Of a stretch of DNA of 64,000 bases, positions 50,432 through 59,916 are shown piece after piece. Under the pieces are notes generated by a model that was not told the origin of the DNA, made no database searches, and saw nothing but the letters and a program-made list of their open reading frames with translations. A program made the translations under genes and the position numbers. The stretch is taken from positions 25,594 through 89,593 of the forward strand of contig NZ_JMHT01000002.1 in the NCBI RefSeq assembly GCF_001905655.1. Reading direction: 5' to 3'. Origin of the DNA: Mycobacterium sp. ST-F2. Lineage in GTDB: Bacteria; Actinomycetota; Actinomycetes; Mycobacteriales; Mycobacteriaceae. Position 1 is the first letter of the stretch, and every line of letters starts with the position of its first letter.

Positions 50432-51673
50432 ATGACCGATTTGACGCTGCGCGCTGTCAGCGACAGCGATGATTACGACGCGTTCGCAGCCGCGTCGTAC
50501 GAGGTGTTCCTGCAGGATCCGCGTCAGGACGAGATCGACCTGGCTCGTGCCTTCACGGACTACGACCGCATGTTCGGATTCCATGACGGCACCCGTTGGG
50601 TATCCACCGCAGGAGCTTTCGGTAAGCACGTGGTGCTGCCCGGTGGCGGCACCGCTCCGGTGGCCGCCGTCACTGCCGTCACGGTGTCGCCCAGCCATCG
50701 ACGCCGCGGCCTGCTCACCGCGATGATGCGCCACCAACTCGATGACATCCGAGTGCGGGGCACCGAGGCGCTGGCCATGCTGTACGCGTCGGAGTCCGCA
50801 ATCTACGGGCGCTTCGGCTACGGCATGGCGGTGCCGGTTGCGGAGCTGTCCGGTCAGGTCCGCGAACTGGGCTTCCGCCCGGAGGCCCAGTTCGGCGACG
50901 GCTCGGTTGACCACGTCGACGCCGAGACGTTGATGGCCAGTGCGCCCGAGGTTCATCGGCGAGTCATGGTGCAGCGCCCGGGTTTGATGGAGCGCCCGGG
51001 ACCGTGGTGGGGCCACTGGATCCACGACAGCGAGGAACGGCGCAAGGAGGCCGGCAAGATTCGCTTCCTCCTGCATCGCGAGGCCGACGGCACCGTCAGC
51101 GGATTCGCCATTTACCGGCCGAAGAACAGCTGGACGGACCGCGGCCAACCCAACAGCGAACTCCAGATCCAAGAGGTGCTCGCCACCAATCCTCGTGCGT
51201 ATGCGCAGCTTTGGCGCTACCTCCTGGATATGGACCTGGTCAGGACCGTCGTTTACGACGGTGCAGCGGTCGATGAGCCGCTCCGCAGCTTGGTGGCCGA
51301 CCAGCGTGCCCTCGCGTGCCAAGTCAGGGACGGTATCTACGTGCGGCTGGTCGACGTGTGTCGCGCACTCGCGTTGCGCAGCTACGCCACACCCGTCGAT
51401 GTGGTGCTGGACGTCACCGACGAGTTCTGCCCATGGAACACCGGCCGGTGGCGTCTGCGCGGCGGACCGGACGGTGCTGACTGCGAAACCACCACGGCAC
51501 CGGGCGATATCGCCATCTCGGTGCGCGATCTGGGTGGCATCTACCTCGGCGCCGTGAACCTCCAGGCGCTGGTGAACGCGGGTCTTGTCGAAGAGCTCAC
51601 CCCAGGTTCTGTGCACCGGGCGGCAATCGCATTCGGTTGGCCGGTCGCTCCAGGTGTGCCTGACGACTTTTGA
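50432..51673 (+). CDS. Eis-family GNAT acetyltransferase
   Basis: About 413 residues, the Eis length. The N-terminal GNAT domain has the acetyl-CoA loop TVSPSHRRRGLLTAMMRHQL; YASESAIYGRFGYGMA is the Eis signature with the general-acid Tyr; a second degenerate GNAT domain and a C-terminal SCP2-like domain (VDVVLDVTDEFCPWNTGRWR) follow, and the protein ends in Phe, whose carboxylate acts in Eis catalysis. Mycobacterial Eis enzymes acetylate aminoglycosides and protein lysines. Regulation is not evident; the ribosome-binding site is weak. Confidence 0.87.
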   Translation: MTDLTLRAVSDSDDYDAFAAASYEVFLQDPRQDEIDLARAFTDYDRMFGFHDGTRWVSTAGAFGKHVVLPGGGTAPVAAVTAVTVSPSHRRRGLLTAMMRHQLDDIRVRGTEALAMLYASESAIYGRFGYGMAVPVAELSGQVRELGFRPEAQFGDGSVDHVDAETLMASAPEVHRRVMVQRPGLMERPGPWWGHWIHDSEERRKEAGKIRFLLHREADGTVSGFAIYRPKNSWTDRGQPNSELQIQEVLATNPRAYAQLWRYLLDMDLVRTVVYDGAAVDEPLRSLVADQRALACQVRDGIYVRLVDVCRALALRSYATPVDVVLDVTDEFCPWNTGRWRLRGGPDGADCETTTAPGDIAISVRDLGGIYLGAVNLQALVNAGLVEELTPGSVHRAAIAFGWPVAPGVPDDF

Positions 51674-51692
51674 TGGACGGCATCCCGTTGAT

Positions 51693-51710
51693 GTATACCG
51701 ATCGGTCTAC
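51693..51710. promoter_or_regulatory. TetR-type operator upstream of the Ddn-like gene
   Basis: ACCGATCGGT (51697-51706) is a perfect palindrome, extended to 18 bases with a single mismatched pair. Sites of this form are typical AcrR/TetR targets. No tetR gene is adjacent, so the regulator must be encoded elsewhere. Confidence 0.6.
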
Positions 51711-51768
51711 TAAGCTTGGCTTGCGCTCACCGATCAGGTGGCCGAGCGCCTTGACGACGGAGACGGTC

Positions 51769-52197
51769 ATGACGAATGCCAACCAGGACAAGACGTTGCG
51801 AAAGTTCCGAAGGGAACGAGCGATCGGCCGCTATGTGCTGAATCCAATGGTGAAGGGGCTGACCGGACTCGGCGTGCGCACTGCGTTGGCCACAGAGCTC
51901 GAGACCATTGGCCGTAAGACCGGGCAGCTGCGTCGCGTCCCCGTATCTGCTCAGTTCGACGATGCAGGTGCCTGGCTGATCTGCCAGCACGGTACCCGGT
52001 CCGGTTGGGGTACCAACATCCTCGAAAACCCGAATATCCGTGTGCGCCAGGGGGATCGGTGGCGCTCCGGAATTGCGAACTTCAGGCCTGACGACGATGT
52101 GATCGAACGTGGCCGGAAATTCGGACGTCTGGGGGCCAAGCTGGTGAAGGCGTTGGAAACGACGCCGGTATCGGTTCGGATCGACTTCACCGGCTGA
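51769..52197 (+). CDS. F420-dependent nitroreductase-family (Ddn-like) protein
   Basis: About 142 residues, the small split-barrel F420H2-dependent reductase family that includes Ddn. ALATELETIGRKTGQLRRVP is the family core, followed by GAWLICQHGTRSGWGTNILE and NPNIRVRQGDRWRSG. F420 is an actinobacterial cofactor, and the family contributes to quinone reduction and prodrug activation in mycobacteria. ATG 51769 is used. The operator at 51693-51710 suggests that it is inducible. Confidence 0.87.
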   Translation: MTNANQDKTLRKFRRERAIGRYVLNPMVKGLTGLGVRTALATELETIGRKTGQLRRVPVSAQFDDAGAWLICQHGTRSGWGTNILENPNIRVRQGDRWRSGIANFRPDDDVIERGRKFGRLGAKLVKALETTPVSVRIDFTG

Positions 52198-52198
52198 G

Positions 52199-52234
52199 CG
52201 AGATCGAACTCTTCCGACGCCGTCGGCGATCTCG
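52199..52234. terminator. terminator between the Ddn-like and glycoside hydrolase genes
   Basis: CGAGATCG (52199-52206) pairs with CGATCTCG (52227-52234), and an inner CCGAC/GTCGG stem (52214-52218/52222-52226) caps it. It lies between two convergent genes. Confidence 0.6.
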
Positions 52235-52281
52235 TCGCACGGCGGCCGCTCGAGGTCCCGGGGACTTCTGCGATCGGTTCG

Positions 52282-54186
52282 TCACGCGGCAGTTGTCGCA
52301 CTCGCCGCGGTCATGAAGTTCTTCAACGCCGTGTAGGCGAGTTTCGGTACCCCCGCCTGGGTGATCAGCCCGAAGTTGTTCTCCGGATTGGCGAGGTTGG
52401 TGCCGTTGTCCATGATTTCGTAGAAGTAGATGGGGCCGATGTAGCTGTACTGCTGGGCCTGCTTCAGCAGCGTCGTGATGGTGTCTGCCTGCTGCTGCTG
52501 GGTTTCGGAGATCGACGAGGTGCCGGTCGGCGCGCCCGCTTCGGTGATCCAGATCTGCTTGCCCCCATCTCCATTGGCGACCATGACGTCGTGAATCGCC
52601 GCGAGCGGGTCGATGACCACGGGCCACGGTTGGAAGTAGTCGTGGTAGGTCATTTCGTCGAAGTAGCCCTTGGCGCCGGCCGCGTACATGCCGTTGATGT
52701 AGGCGATGGTGCCGGGAATGCCGGTGGGGTCAGGAGCCAAGCCGCCGACGATCACGCGGTCGTTCGGAGCGACGTTCTTGATCGCGGTGTAGGCCGCCTT
52801 GAGTACCGCCGTGTATCTGGCCGGATCCGGATTCGGCCAGAACTGGGTGATGTTCTGCTCGTTCCAGATCTCGAACGTCGTGATCTTGCCGGCGTAGCGC
52901 TGGGCCACGGCCGCCGCGAATTGGCCGAATTGGGCGTCCTGGGTCGCATTGGCCGGAGGGGTGTGCGGATTGGTGGTGTTCGACAGCCACAGCGGCGTGT
53001 CGTACACCACGGCCATGGGTGTCATTCCGGCATTCAGGATGTTGTTGAGGACCGGATCGATGGTCGACCAGTCGTAGGTGCCCTTGTTCCGCTCGACGAT
53101 CGCCCAGCTGATCGTCATCCGGACCTGCGTCGCGCCCGCCGCTTTCGCGGCCGCGAGGGCCGAGGTGACCTGGCTCTGTGTCAGACCATCCCATTGGTTG
53201 ATGCCTTGAACCCCGACGATCGGCAGCGTCGTCGGCGCGGGTGGTTGGGGCGCGGGGACGACGGTGAGTGTCACCGTCGCGACGCCGCTCTTGCGGGAGG
53301 CGACGTTGTCCATGTAGGTGAACGTGTCCGTCCCGGAGAAGTTGGCGGCCGGTGTGTAGGTGAATGTGCCGTTGGTATTGAGGACCAGGGTGCCGCTCAC
53401 CGGGCCGGTCACGAGCTTTGTGGTCAAAGGCTTGCTCGACGGTGCGATGTCGTTGGTCTGGACATTGCCGGTGATGGGGGTGTTGGCGGTGCCCGAGAAA
53501 CTGTCATTGACCGCCACCGGGTTGGTGAGCACGGCCGTAGTCGCCACTGGGCCCTTTGTGCTGACGGCGGTGGTGACGTCGGTGGTCGGGCTGGTGGTCG
53601 TCGTCAGGCTGGCGGTGGATTGGGGCGTCGTGGTCGTGGCACGGCGCGGGTGCCAGAGTTCGCGGCGCACGGCGTCGACAAGGGCCATGAGGAAGTTCGA
53701 GTCTGCCGGGATGGCCGGTCTGCGTAACGGCGAGCGTGGCGCATCGGAAAGTGTCGTGACGACGTTGGTCGTGACTTCTGGCTGCGTATCAACGGATTTC
53801 GGGGCGCTGACAGCGGCTGCGCCGGACGCGGTGGTGTCGGCGGTGGCGCTGACCGGGGTCGCGGACGCTGGGCGCGACGTCGTCGCCTTGGGGCGTGGGC
53901 GATGAGCTGGCCGGCCACTCGTCGCCCTCAGTGCCGATTTTTGATCGTGCCGCACCGCATGTGACGACTCGGTGCTCGACGCTTCCGGGGTGGAGGATTC
54001 CGGACTGGCCGCCGCGACAGGAAGCCCGGCGTAGGCGAAAAGCGCGGTGCTGAAGCCGGTAAGAAAGATCGTGCGCCAGCACGCCATCGAAATTGGTGGC
54101 CGGGCATGGGAATGCTTGCCTGGATCATGAAGATATTCGGTATCGACGCCGTGAGTGCGAACCGGATGGATTTCCTGGACCGTCAT
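52282..54186 (-). CDS. secreted clan GH-A glycoside hydrolase with Ser/Thr-rich linker and Ig-like domain
   Basis: About 634 residues. A long n-region precedes a signal-type helix (about 36-60, TIFLTGFSTALFAYAGLPVA). A Ser/Thr/Pro/Ala-rich stretch (about 60-225) follows, then a cadherin/VCBS-like domain (AVNDSFSGTANTPITGNVQT, TNGTFTYTPAANFSGTDTFT). The catalytic barrel (about 320-625) has the acid/base Glu in TTFEIWNEQNITQFW and the nucleophile Glu in KQIWITEAGAPTGTSS. It could be an endoglucanase, beta-xylosidase or arabinanase-type enzyme; the family (GH5 or GH39-like) is uncertain. It may remodel mycobacterial polysaccharides or digest plant material. Confidence 0.78.
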   Translation of the reverse strand: MTVQEIHPVRTHGVDTEYLHDPGKHSHARPPISMACWRTIFLTGFSTALFAYAGLPVAAASPESSTPEASSTESSHAVRHDQKSALRATSGRPAHRPRPKATTSRPASATPVSATADTTASGAAAVSAPKSVDTQPEVTTNVVTTLSDAPRSPLRRPAIPADSNFLMALVDAVRRELWHPRRATTTTPQSTASLTTTTSPTTDVTTAVSTKGPVATTAVLTNPVAVNDSFSGTANTPITGNVQTNDIAPSSKPLTTKLVTGPVSGTLVLNTNGTFTYTPAANFSGTDTFTYMDNVASRKSGVATVTLTVVPAPQPPAPTTLPIVGVQGINQWDGLTQSQVTSALAAAKAAGATQVRMTISWAIVERNKGTYDWSTIDPVLNNILNAGMTPMAVVYDTPLWLSNTTNPHTPPANATQDAQFGQFAAAVAQRYAGKITTFEIWNEQNITQFWPNPDPARYTAVLKAAYTAIKNVAPNDRVIVGGLAPDPTGIPGTIAYINGMYAAGAKGYFDEMTYHDYFQPWPVVIDPLAAIHDVMVANGDGGKQIWITEAGAPTGTSSISETQQQQADTITTLLKQAQQYSYIGPIYFYEIMDNGTNLANPENNFGLITQAGVPKLAYTALKNFMTAASATTAA

Positions 54187-54630
54187 AACGACCTCGCTGG
54201 GCTCTGAAGTTGTCAGTGTGAGCTGAGTATGCGCGCGAATGGCAAAGCAAAGTGGCCATTTCTGTGAATCACAATCGGCATAGTGCCTGGTCCAGGCGTC
54301 GGTGAAAGCAAAAATTGTCGCGGATGTGCATTTTTGGCAAACAAATGATCAATTGCCGAAAGATCTATTTGTGGCGGATTTAGTGGGTGTTTCTGCATCG
54401 TTTGATGGATCATCGTGTTTGGTTGAGCAGATATGGCAATTTTTCTGACCGACGGTCGATGCGTAATCATCGGAGTGGCCGGATCAAAATTCACATGGTG
54501 CGACGCGCTCCTGTGAGCCTCATGGGGTGAACGCTGGTGCTTGTCGTGGTCGTCACTGCGCCCGCCGGCAGCCTCGCGCAGGCCTCGCTGGACACTGGCA
54601 TTCGAACAAAGTTTCGAATACTCTGGAGTG
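54187..54630. other. AT-rich intergenic region between glycoside hydrolase and dnaE2
   Basis: 444 bases with no supportable gene. About 54230-54470 is clearly poorer in GC than its surroundings and contains many A/T runs; it probably holds the promoter of the secreted hydrolase. The right end holds the LexA box of dnaE2. Confidence 0.6.
54602..54617 (+). promoter_or_regulatory. LexA (SOS) box of dnaE2
   Basis: TCGAAC-AAAG-TTTCGA agrees with the mycobacterial SOS consensus TCGAAC-N4-GTTCGA at 11 of 12 defined positions and lies 14 bases before the dnaE2 start. Confidence 0.88.
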
Positions 54631-57600
54631 ATGGGTTGGCACAACGGGCCGCCGAGTTGGGCGGAGATGCAGCGGGTGCTCGAGGGCAAGCCGCGGGTCG
54701 CCGGTGCCTCTCCGGAGTCGCCGGCCGATGGCGGTGACAGTCCGGCCTGGTCACGCAAACGCGGCGACTATCGACCGGTGGACCGCCCGGCCCGGCAGGG
54801 CACGCCCGTGCCGTACGCCGAGCTGCACGCCCACTCGGCGTACAGCTTCCTCGATGGCGCCAGCACTCCCGAGGAGCTGGTGGAGGAGGCCGTCCGGCTG
54901 GATCTGCGGGCCATCGCGCTGACCGACCACGACGGGCTCTACGGCGTCGTGCGCTTTGCCGAGGCTGCCAAAGAGCTGGACATGGCAACGGTTTTCGGTG
55001 CTGAACTGTCGCTGAGCAACACCCCTCGCACCGAGTTGCCGGATCCGCCGGGCCCGCATCTGCTGGTGCTGGCCCGCGGGCCCGAGGGGTATCGGCGGTT
55101 GTCCCGGGAACTGGCCCGGGCGCATCTGGCCGGCGGGGAGAAAGGAGTGCTGAGTTATGACCTGGACACCCTCACCGAGGCTGCCGGTGGGCACTGGCAG
55201 ATCCTCACCGGGTGCCGTAAAGGGCACGTGCGCCAAGCCCTGTCGACGGGTGGCGCAGAGGCTGCGGGCGAGGCGCTGACCGACCTGGTGGACCGGTTCG
55301 GCGCCGACCGGGTGACCATCGAACTGACCCACCACGGACACCCGCTCGACGACGAACGCAATGCCGTGCTGGCCGCGCTGGCGCCGCGGTTCGGTCTCGA
55401 CGTCATCGCCACCACCGCGGCGCATTTCGCCGCGCCGTCGAGAGGGAAGCTGGCGATGGCGATGGGTGCCATCCGGGCGCGCAATTCGATGGATGAGGCC
55501 GAAGGTTGGCTGGCTCCGCTGGGTGGGTCGCACCTGCGGTCGGGGGCGGAGATGGCCCGGCTGTTCGCCCACCACCCGGGTGCGGTCACGAATGCCGCCG
55601 AACTGGGGGAGCGGTGTGCGTTCGAATTGCGTTTGATCGCACCGAAACTGCCACCATTCGACGTGCCGGAAGGGCACACCGAGATCAGTTGGCTGCGCGA
55701 GTTGGTGGCGGACGGGGCGGCCCGACGGTACGGCTGGAAGCCGGATGCGGAGCGGGAGAAGGCGTACCGGCAGATCGAGCATGAGCTGAAAATCATTGAG
55801 CAGCTGGAGTTTCCGGGCTACTTCCTGGTGGTGCACAGCATCACCGAGTTCTGCCGGGAGAGCGACATCCTGTGCCAGGGCCGGGGGTCGGCGGCCAACT
55901 CGGCGGTCTGCTACGCGCTGGGGATCACCAATGTCGACCCCGTCGCCAACGAGCTGCTGTTCGAGCGGTTCCTGTCCCCTGCGCGTGACGGCCCACCCGA
56001 CATCGACATCGACATCGAATCGGACCTGCGCGAGAACGTCATCCAGTTCGTCTACGAGAAGTACGGCCGGGACTATGCCGCGCAGGTGGCCAATGTCATC
56101 ACCTACCGCGGCCGCAGTTCGGTGCGGGACATGGCTCGGGCCCTCGGGTTTTCGCAGGGGCAGCAGGATGCCTGGAGCAAGCAGATCAGCAGGTGGAACG
56201 GGTTGGCCGAGTCCCCGGATGTCGAGGACATCCCCGAGGCGGTGATCGACCTGGCGCTGCAGATCAGGAATCTGCCGCGGCACATGGGAATTCACTCCGG
56301 CGGCATGGTGATATGTGATCGTCCGATAGCGGACGTGTGTCCGGTGGAGTGGGCGCGGATGGAGAACCGCAGCGTGCTGCAGTGGGACAAAGACGACTGT
56401 GCGGCAATCGGTTTGGTGAAATTCGACCTGCTCGGCCTGGGCATGCTCTCGGCCCTGCACTACATGATCGATCTGGCCAGGGAACAGAAAGGTCTCGAGG
56501 TGGATCTGGCCAAGCTGGACCTGTCCGAGCCTGCGGTGTACGAGATGCTGCAGCGCGCCGACTCGGTGGGGGTGTTCCAGGTGGAGTCCCGGGCGCAGAT
56601 GGCCACGCTGCCGCGGCTGAAGCCCAAGAAGTTCTACGACCTGGTGGTCGAGGTGGCGCTGATCCGTCCCGGCCCGATCCAGGGCGGCTCGGTGCACCCG
56701 TACATCCGGCGGCACAACGGATTGGAGGACGCTACGTGCGAGCACAAGTCCATGGAGGCGGCGCTGACCAGGACGCTGGGTGTGCCACTGTTCCAGGAAC
56801 AGCTCATGCAACTGGCCGTCGATTGCGCCGGTTTCACTCCTGCCGAGGCTGATCAGCTGCGCCGGGCCATGGGGTCGAAACGATCCACCGAACGGATGCG
56901 GCAACTGCGCGGACGGTTCTACGACGGCATGCGCGAACTGCACGGCATCACCGGCCCCATGGCTGAGCGCATTTATGAAAAGCTCGAAGCCTTCGCCAAT
57001 TTCGGCTTCCCGGAGAGCCACGCGCTGAGTTTCGCGTCGCTGGTGTTCTCCTCGTCGTGGTTCAAGCTGCACCACCCCGCGGTGTTCTGCGCGGCGTTGC
57101 TGCGGGCTCAGCCGATGGGCTTCTACTCGCCGCAGTCGCTGGTGGCAGATGCCCGTCGGCACGGGGTGTTGGTGCACGGGCCGGACGTGAACGCGAGCCT
57201 GGCGTATGCGACGTGCGAGAACCACGGCGCCGAGGTGCGGCTGGGGTTGGGGACGGTCCGGCATATCGGGGACGAGTTGGCGCAGCGCATCGTCGACGAA
57301 CGAAAAGCCAACGGACCGTATGCTTCCCTGCTCGACCTGACCGGTCGGGTGCAACTGTCCGTGCCGCAGGCCGAGGCGCTGGCCACCGCCGGGGCGTTGG
57401 GCTGTTTCGGCATCACCAGGCGGGAGGGGTTGTGGGCGGCCGGAGCGGCGGCCGCGGAGCGTCCGGACCGGTTACCCGGCGTCGGATCGGCCGGGGGCAT
57501 TCCGGCACTGCCCGGGATGACGGAACTGGAACTGGCGGCCGCCGATGTGTGGGCCACGGGCATCTCGCCGGACAGCTATCCGACGCAGTTTTTGAGGGAG

Positions 57601-57930
57601 GATCTGGACGCGCTGGACGTGGTGCCGGCCAACCGTCTGCTGGAGGTGCCCGACGGCACCCGCATCGTGGTGGCCGGCGCGGTCACCCACCGGCAGCGTC
57701 CGGCCACCGCGCAGGGGGTCACGTTCATCAACCTGGAGGACGAGACCGGCATGGTCAACGTGTTGTGCGCACCGGGGGTGTGGTCCCGGCACGGGAAACT
57801 GGCGCAGACGGCGCCCGCTCTGCTGGTCCGTGGCATCGTGCAGAACGCCAGTGGGGCGGTCACAGTGGTCGCGGACCGGATGGGCCGGCTCGATCTGCGG
57901 GTGGCGGCCAAGTCCCGGGACTTCCAGTGA
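54631..57930 (+). CDS. dnaE2: error-prone DNA polymerase DnaE2
   Basis: About 1099 residues, class C DNA polymerase alpha subunit of the translesion type. The PHP domain starts YAELHAHSAYSFLDGASTPE. Polymerase motifs: CQGRGSAANSAVCYALGITN, the catalytic aspartates in DGPPDIDIDIESDLRE and KFDLLGLGMLSALHYMIDLA. The C-terminal OB fold is VVAGAVTHRQRPATAQGVTF. With ImuA/ImuB it carries out damage-induced mutagenesis in mycobacteria. ATG 54631 follows GGAG and a LexA box. No imuA/imuB gene is in the window; these often lie elsewhere. Confidence 0.95.
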   Translation: MGWHNGPPSWAEMQRVLEGKPRVAGASPESPADGGDSPAWSRKRGDYRPVDRPARQGTPVPYAELHAHSAYSFLDGASTPEELVEEAVRLDLRAIALTDHDGLYGVVRFAEAAKELDMATVFGAELSLSNTPRTELPDPPGPHLLVLARGPEGYRRLSRELARAHLAGGEKGVLSYDLDTLTEAAGGHWQILTGCRKGHVRQALSTGGAEAAGEALTDLVDRFGADRVTIELTHHGHPLDDERNAVLAALAPRFGLDVIATTAAHFAAPSRGKLAMAMGAIRARNSMDEAEGWLAPLGGSHLRSGAEMARLFAHHPGAVTNAAELGERCAFELRLIAPKLPPFDVPEGHTEISWLRELVADGAARRYGWKPDAEREKAYRQIEHELKIIEQLEFPGYFLVVHSITEFCRESDILCQGRGSAANSAVCYALGITNVDPVANELLFERFLSPARDGPPDIDIDIESDLRENVIQFVYEKYGRDYAAQVANVITYRGRSSVRDMARALGFSQGQQDAWSKQISRWNGLAESPDVEDIPEAVIDLALQIRNLPRHMGIHSGGMVICDRPIADVCPVEWARMENRSVLQWDKDDCAAIGLVKFDLLGLGMLSALHYMIDLAREQKGLEVDLAKLDLSEPAVYEMLQRADSVGVFQVESRAQMATLPRLKPKKFYDLVVEVALIRPGPIQGGSVHPYIRRHNGLEDATCEHKSMEAALTRTLGVPLFQEQLMQLAVDCAGFTPAEADQLRRAMGSKRSTERMRQLRGRFYDGMRELHGITGPMAERIYEKLEAFANFGFPESHALSFASLVFSSSWFKLHHPAVFCAALLRAQPMGFYSPQSLVADARRHGVLVHGPDVNASLAYATCENHGAEVRLGLGTVRHIGDELAQRIVDERKANGPYASLLDLTGRVQLSVPQAEALATAGALGCFGITRREGLWAAGAAAAERPDRLPGVGSAGGIPALPGMTELELAAADVWATGISPDSYPTQFLREDLDALDVVPANRLLEVPDGTRIVVAGAVTHRQRPATAQGVTFINLEDETGMVNVLCAPGVWSRHGKLAQTAPALLVRGIVQNASGAVTVVADRMGRLDLRVAAKSRDFQ

Positions 57931-58308
57931 GAGAAATTCGGCAGGGCGGTGCGTTGGCGCGGTTGAAGGTGCGTCCTCGCCGAGGTCTACTCGCACAATT
58001 GCGCCCAGGATGCGGGGTCGACTCGATTCCTGCGCCCAGAATCATTGACCCTGACGTCACGGCGTACCGCACTCGAACAAGTGCGCCGTGGATACAGGAT
58101 CAACCGGTAGCCCGGGTATCTCGACGGTCGAATCACCCCGATGGCCGCCCCAGGGCAGACGAAGTGGGTAATTTTGCCCAATTCATTGACATATCGCTCA
58201 ATTTGTAAAAAGCTTGATCTATGGCAGCCGCGAGCTGTCGCGTAGTGTTACCGAGACCGCCGGTACCGCAAAATACCGCGCATCCGCGACCGACTCAGGA
58301 GAGCCAGC
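57931..58308. other. intergenic region between dnaE2 and gabD2
   Basis: 378 bases with no supportable gene. TTGACA at 58186-58191 in a locally AT-rich stretch (58165-58225) could be the -35 of the gabD2 promoter; no strong -10 at 17 bases. No clear terminator hairpin for dnaE2 was found. Confidence 0.45.
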
Positions 58309-59862
58309 ATGCCCACACCGTCAGCGCAGGTTTTCGATCGTCTGCGCCAACTGGCCGCCATCGACGACATCGACGCCCGGCCGACCCGGGTCATCGACGA
58401 GGTCTTCACCGGCAAGCCGCTGACCACCATCCCCGTCGCGACCGCCGAGGATGCCGAGAAGGCATTCGCCAAAGCGCGTGCCGCCCAGCGTGATTGGGTC
58501 AAGCGTCCGGTGGCCGAGCGGGCCGCGGTGATCGCGCGCTACCGCGACCTGGTTCTCGAGAACCGCGAGTTCCTCATGGACCTGCTGCAGGCCGAGGCCG
58601 GCAAGGCGCGGTGGGCGGCCCAGGAAGAGATCATCGACCTCTTCGCCAACGCTGACTACTACGCGAAGGTCGCCGCCAAGCTGCTCAAGCCGCGCCGGGT
58701 CGCGCCGCTGCTGCCGGGACTGAACCGGACCACCGTCGCCTACCAGCCCAAGGGCGTCGTCGGCGTCATCTCGCCGTGGAACTACCCGATGACCCTGACC
58801 GCCTCCGACGCCGTACCCGCCCTGCTCGCGGGCAACGCGGTGGTGCTCAAGCCGGACAGCCAGACCCCGTACTGCGCGCTGGCCTGCGCCGAGCTGCTGT
58901 ACCGCGCCGGTCTGCCGCGGGCGCTCTACGCCGTGGTCCCCGGACCGGGTTCGGTGGTCGGCACCGCGATCGCCGACAACTGCGACTACTTGATGTTCAC
59001 CGGCTCGTCGGCCACCGGCAGTCACCTCGCCGAGCAGGCCGGCCGTCGCCTCATCGGGTTCTCCGCCGAACTCGGCGGCAAGAACGCGATGATCGTCGCC
59101 CAGGGCGCCAACCTCGACAAGGTGGCCAAGGCTGCCACCCGCGCCTGCTTCTCCAACGCCGGCCAGCTCTGCATCTCGATCGAGCGCATCTACGTCGAAC
59201 GCGACATCGCCGACGAGTTCACCCGCAAGTTCGGTGACCAGGTCCGCAAGATGCAGCTCGGCACCGCCTACGACTTCACCGTCGACATGGGCAGCCTCAT
59301 CTCCGAAGGCCAGCTCAAGACCGTCTCCGGCCACGTCGACGACGCAAAGGTCAAGGGCGCCAAGGTGATTGCCGGTGGCAACGCCCGCCCGGACATCGGC
59401 CCGCTGTTCTACGAGCCGACTGTCCTCACCGATGTCACCTCTGACATGGAGTGCGCCAACAACGAGACCTTCGGCCCGCTGGTGTCGATCTACCCGGTTG
59501 CCAACGTCGATGAGGCCATCGCCAAGGCCAACGACACCGAGTACGGGCTCAACGCCAGTGTGTGGGCCGCCTCCATCGAGGAGGGCGAGCAGATCGCGTC
59601 GCGCCTGCGGTCCGGAACGGTCAACGTCGACGAGGGTTATGCCCTGGCCTGGGGCAGCCTCGGTGCGCCCATGGGCGGCATGGGAATCTCGGGTGTGGGT
59701 CGCCGGCACGGTGCCGAGGGTCTGCTGAAATACACTGAGTCCCAGACGATTTCGACGTCCAAGGTGCTCAACCTCGACCCGCCGTTCGGTCTGTCGAAGT
59801 CACTGTGGCAGAAGTCGCTGGTACCGATCGTGCGCGCGGTGACGAAGCTGCCTCGCCACTGA
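58309..59862 (+). CDS. gabD2: succinate-semialdehyde dehydrogenase GabD2
   Basis: About 517 residues. VISPWNYPMTLTASDAVPAL, FTGSSATGSHLAEQAGRRLI, the general base in FSAELGGKNAMIVA and the nucleophile Cys in NAGQLCISIERIYVE are all present. The sequence agrees with mycobacterial GabD2 (Rv1731), including MGGMGISGVGRRHGAEGLLK and the long C-terminal tail. It oxidises succinic semialdehyde to succinate in the GABA shunt or the alternative oxoglutarate route. It would also complete the amine route at 9-15 kb. Confidence 0.9.
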   Translation: MPTPSAQVFDRLRQLAAIDDIDARPTRVIDEVFTGKPLTTIPVATAEDAEKAFAKARAAQRDWVKRPVAERAAVIARYRDLVLENREFLMDLLQAEAGKARWAAQEEIIDLFANADYYAKVAAKLLKPRRVAPLLPGLNRTTVAYQPKGVVGVISPWNYPMTLTASDAVPALLAGNAVVLKPDSQTPYCALACAELLYRAGLPRALYAVVPGPGSVVGTAIADNCDYLMFTGSSATGSHLAEQAGRRLIGFSAELGGKNAMIVAQGANLDKVAKAATRACFSNAGQLCISIERIYVERDIADEFTRKFGDQVRKMQLGTAYDFTVDMGSLISEGQLKTVSGHVDDAKVKGAKVIAGGNARPDIGPLFYEPTVLTDVTSDMECANNETFGPLVSIYPVANVDEAIAKANDTEYGLNASVWAASIEEGEQIASRLRSGTVNVDEGYALAWGSLGAPMGGMGISGVGRRHGAEGLLKYTESQTISTSKVLNLDPPFGLSKSLWQKSLVPIVRAVTKLPRH

Positions 59863-59916
59863 GAGGCACTGACACCGTCGCCCCGGGCGGCGTCGGGCCG
59901 GCGGTAGGGTGCGGCT

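Noticed and set aside
54751..57354. An 867-codon open frame antisense to dnaE2
   Set aside because: It mirrors the GC3-rich coding frame of a well-supported polymerase gene, has no recognisable domain and is His/Arg/Gln-rich as antisense frames of high-GC genes usually are.
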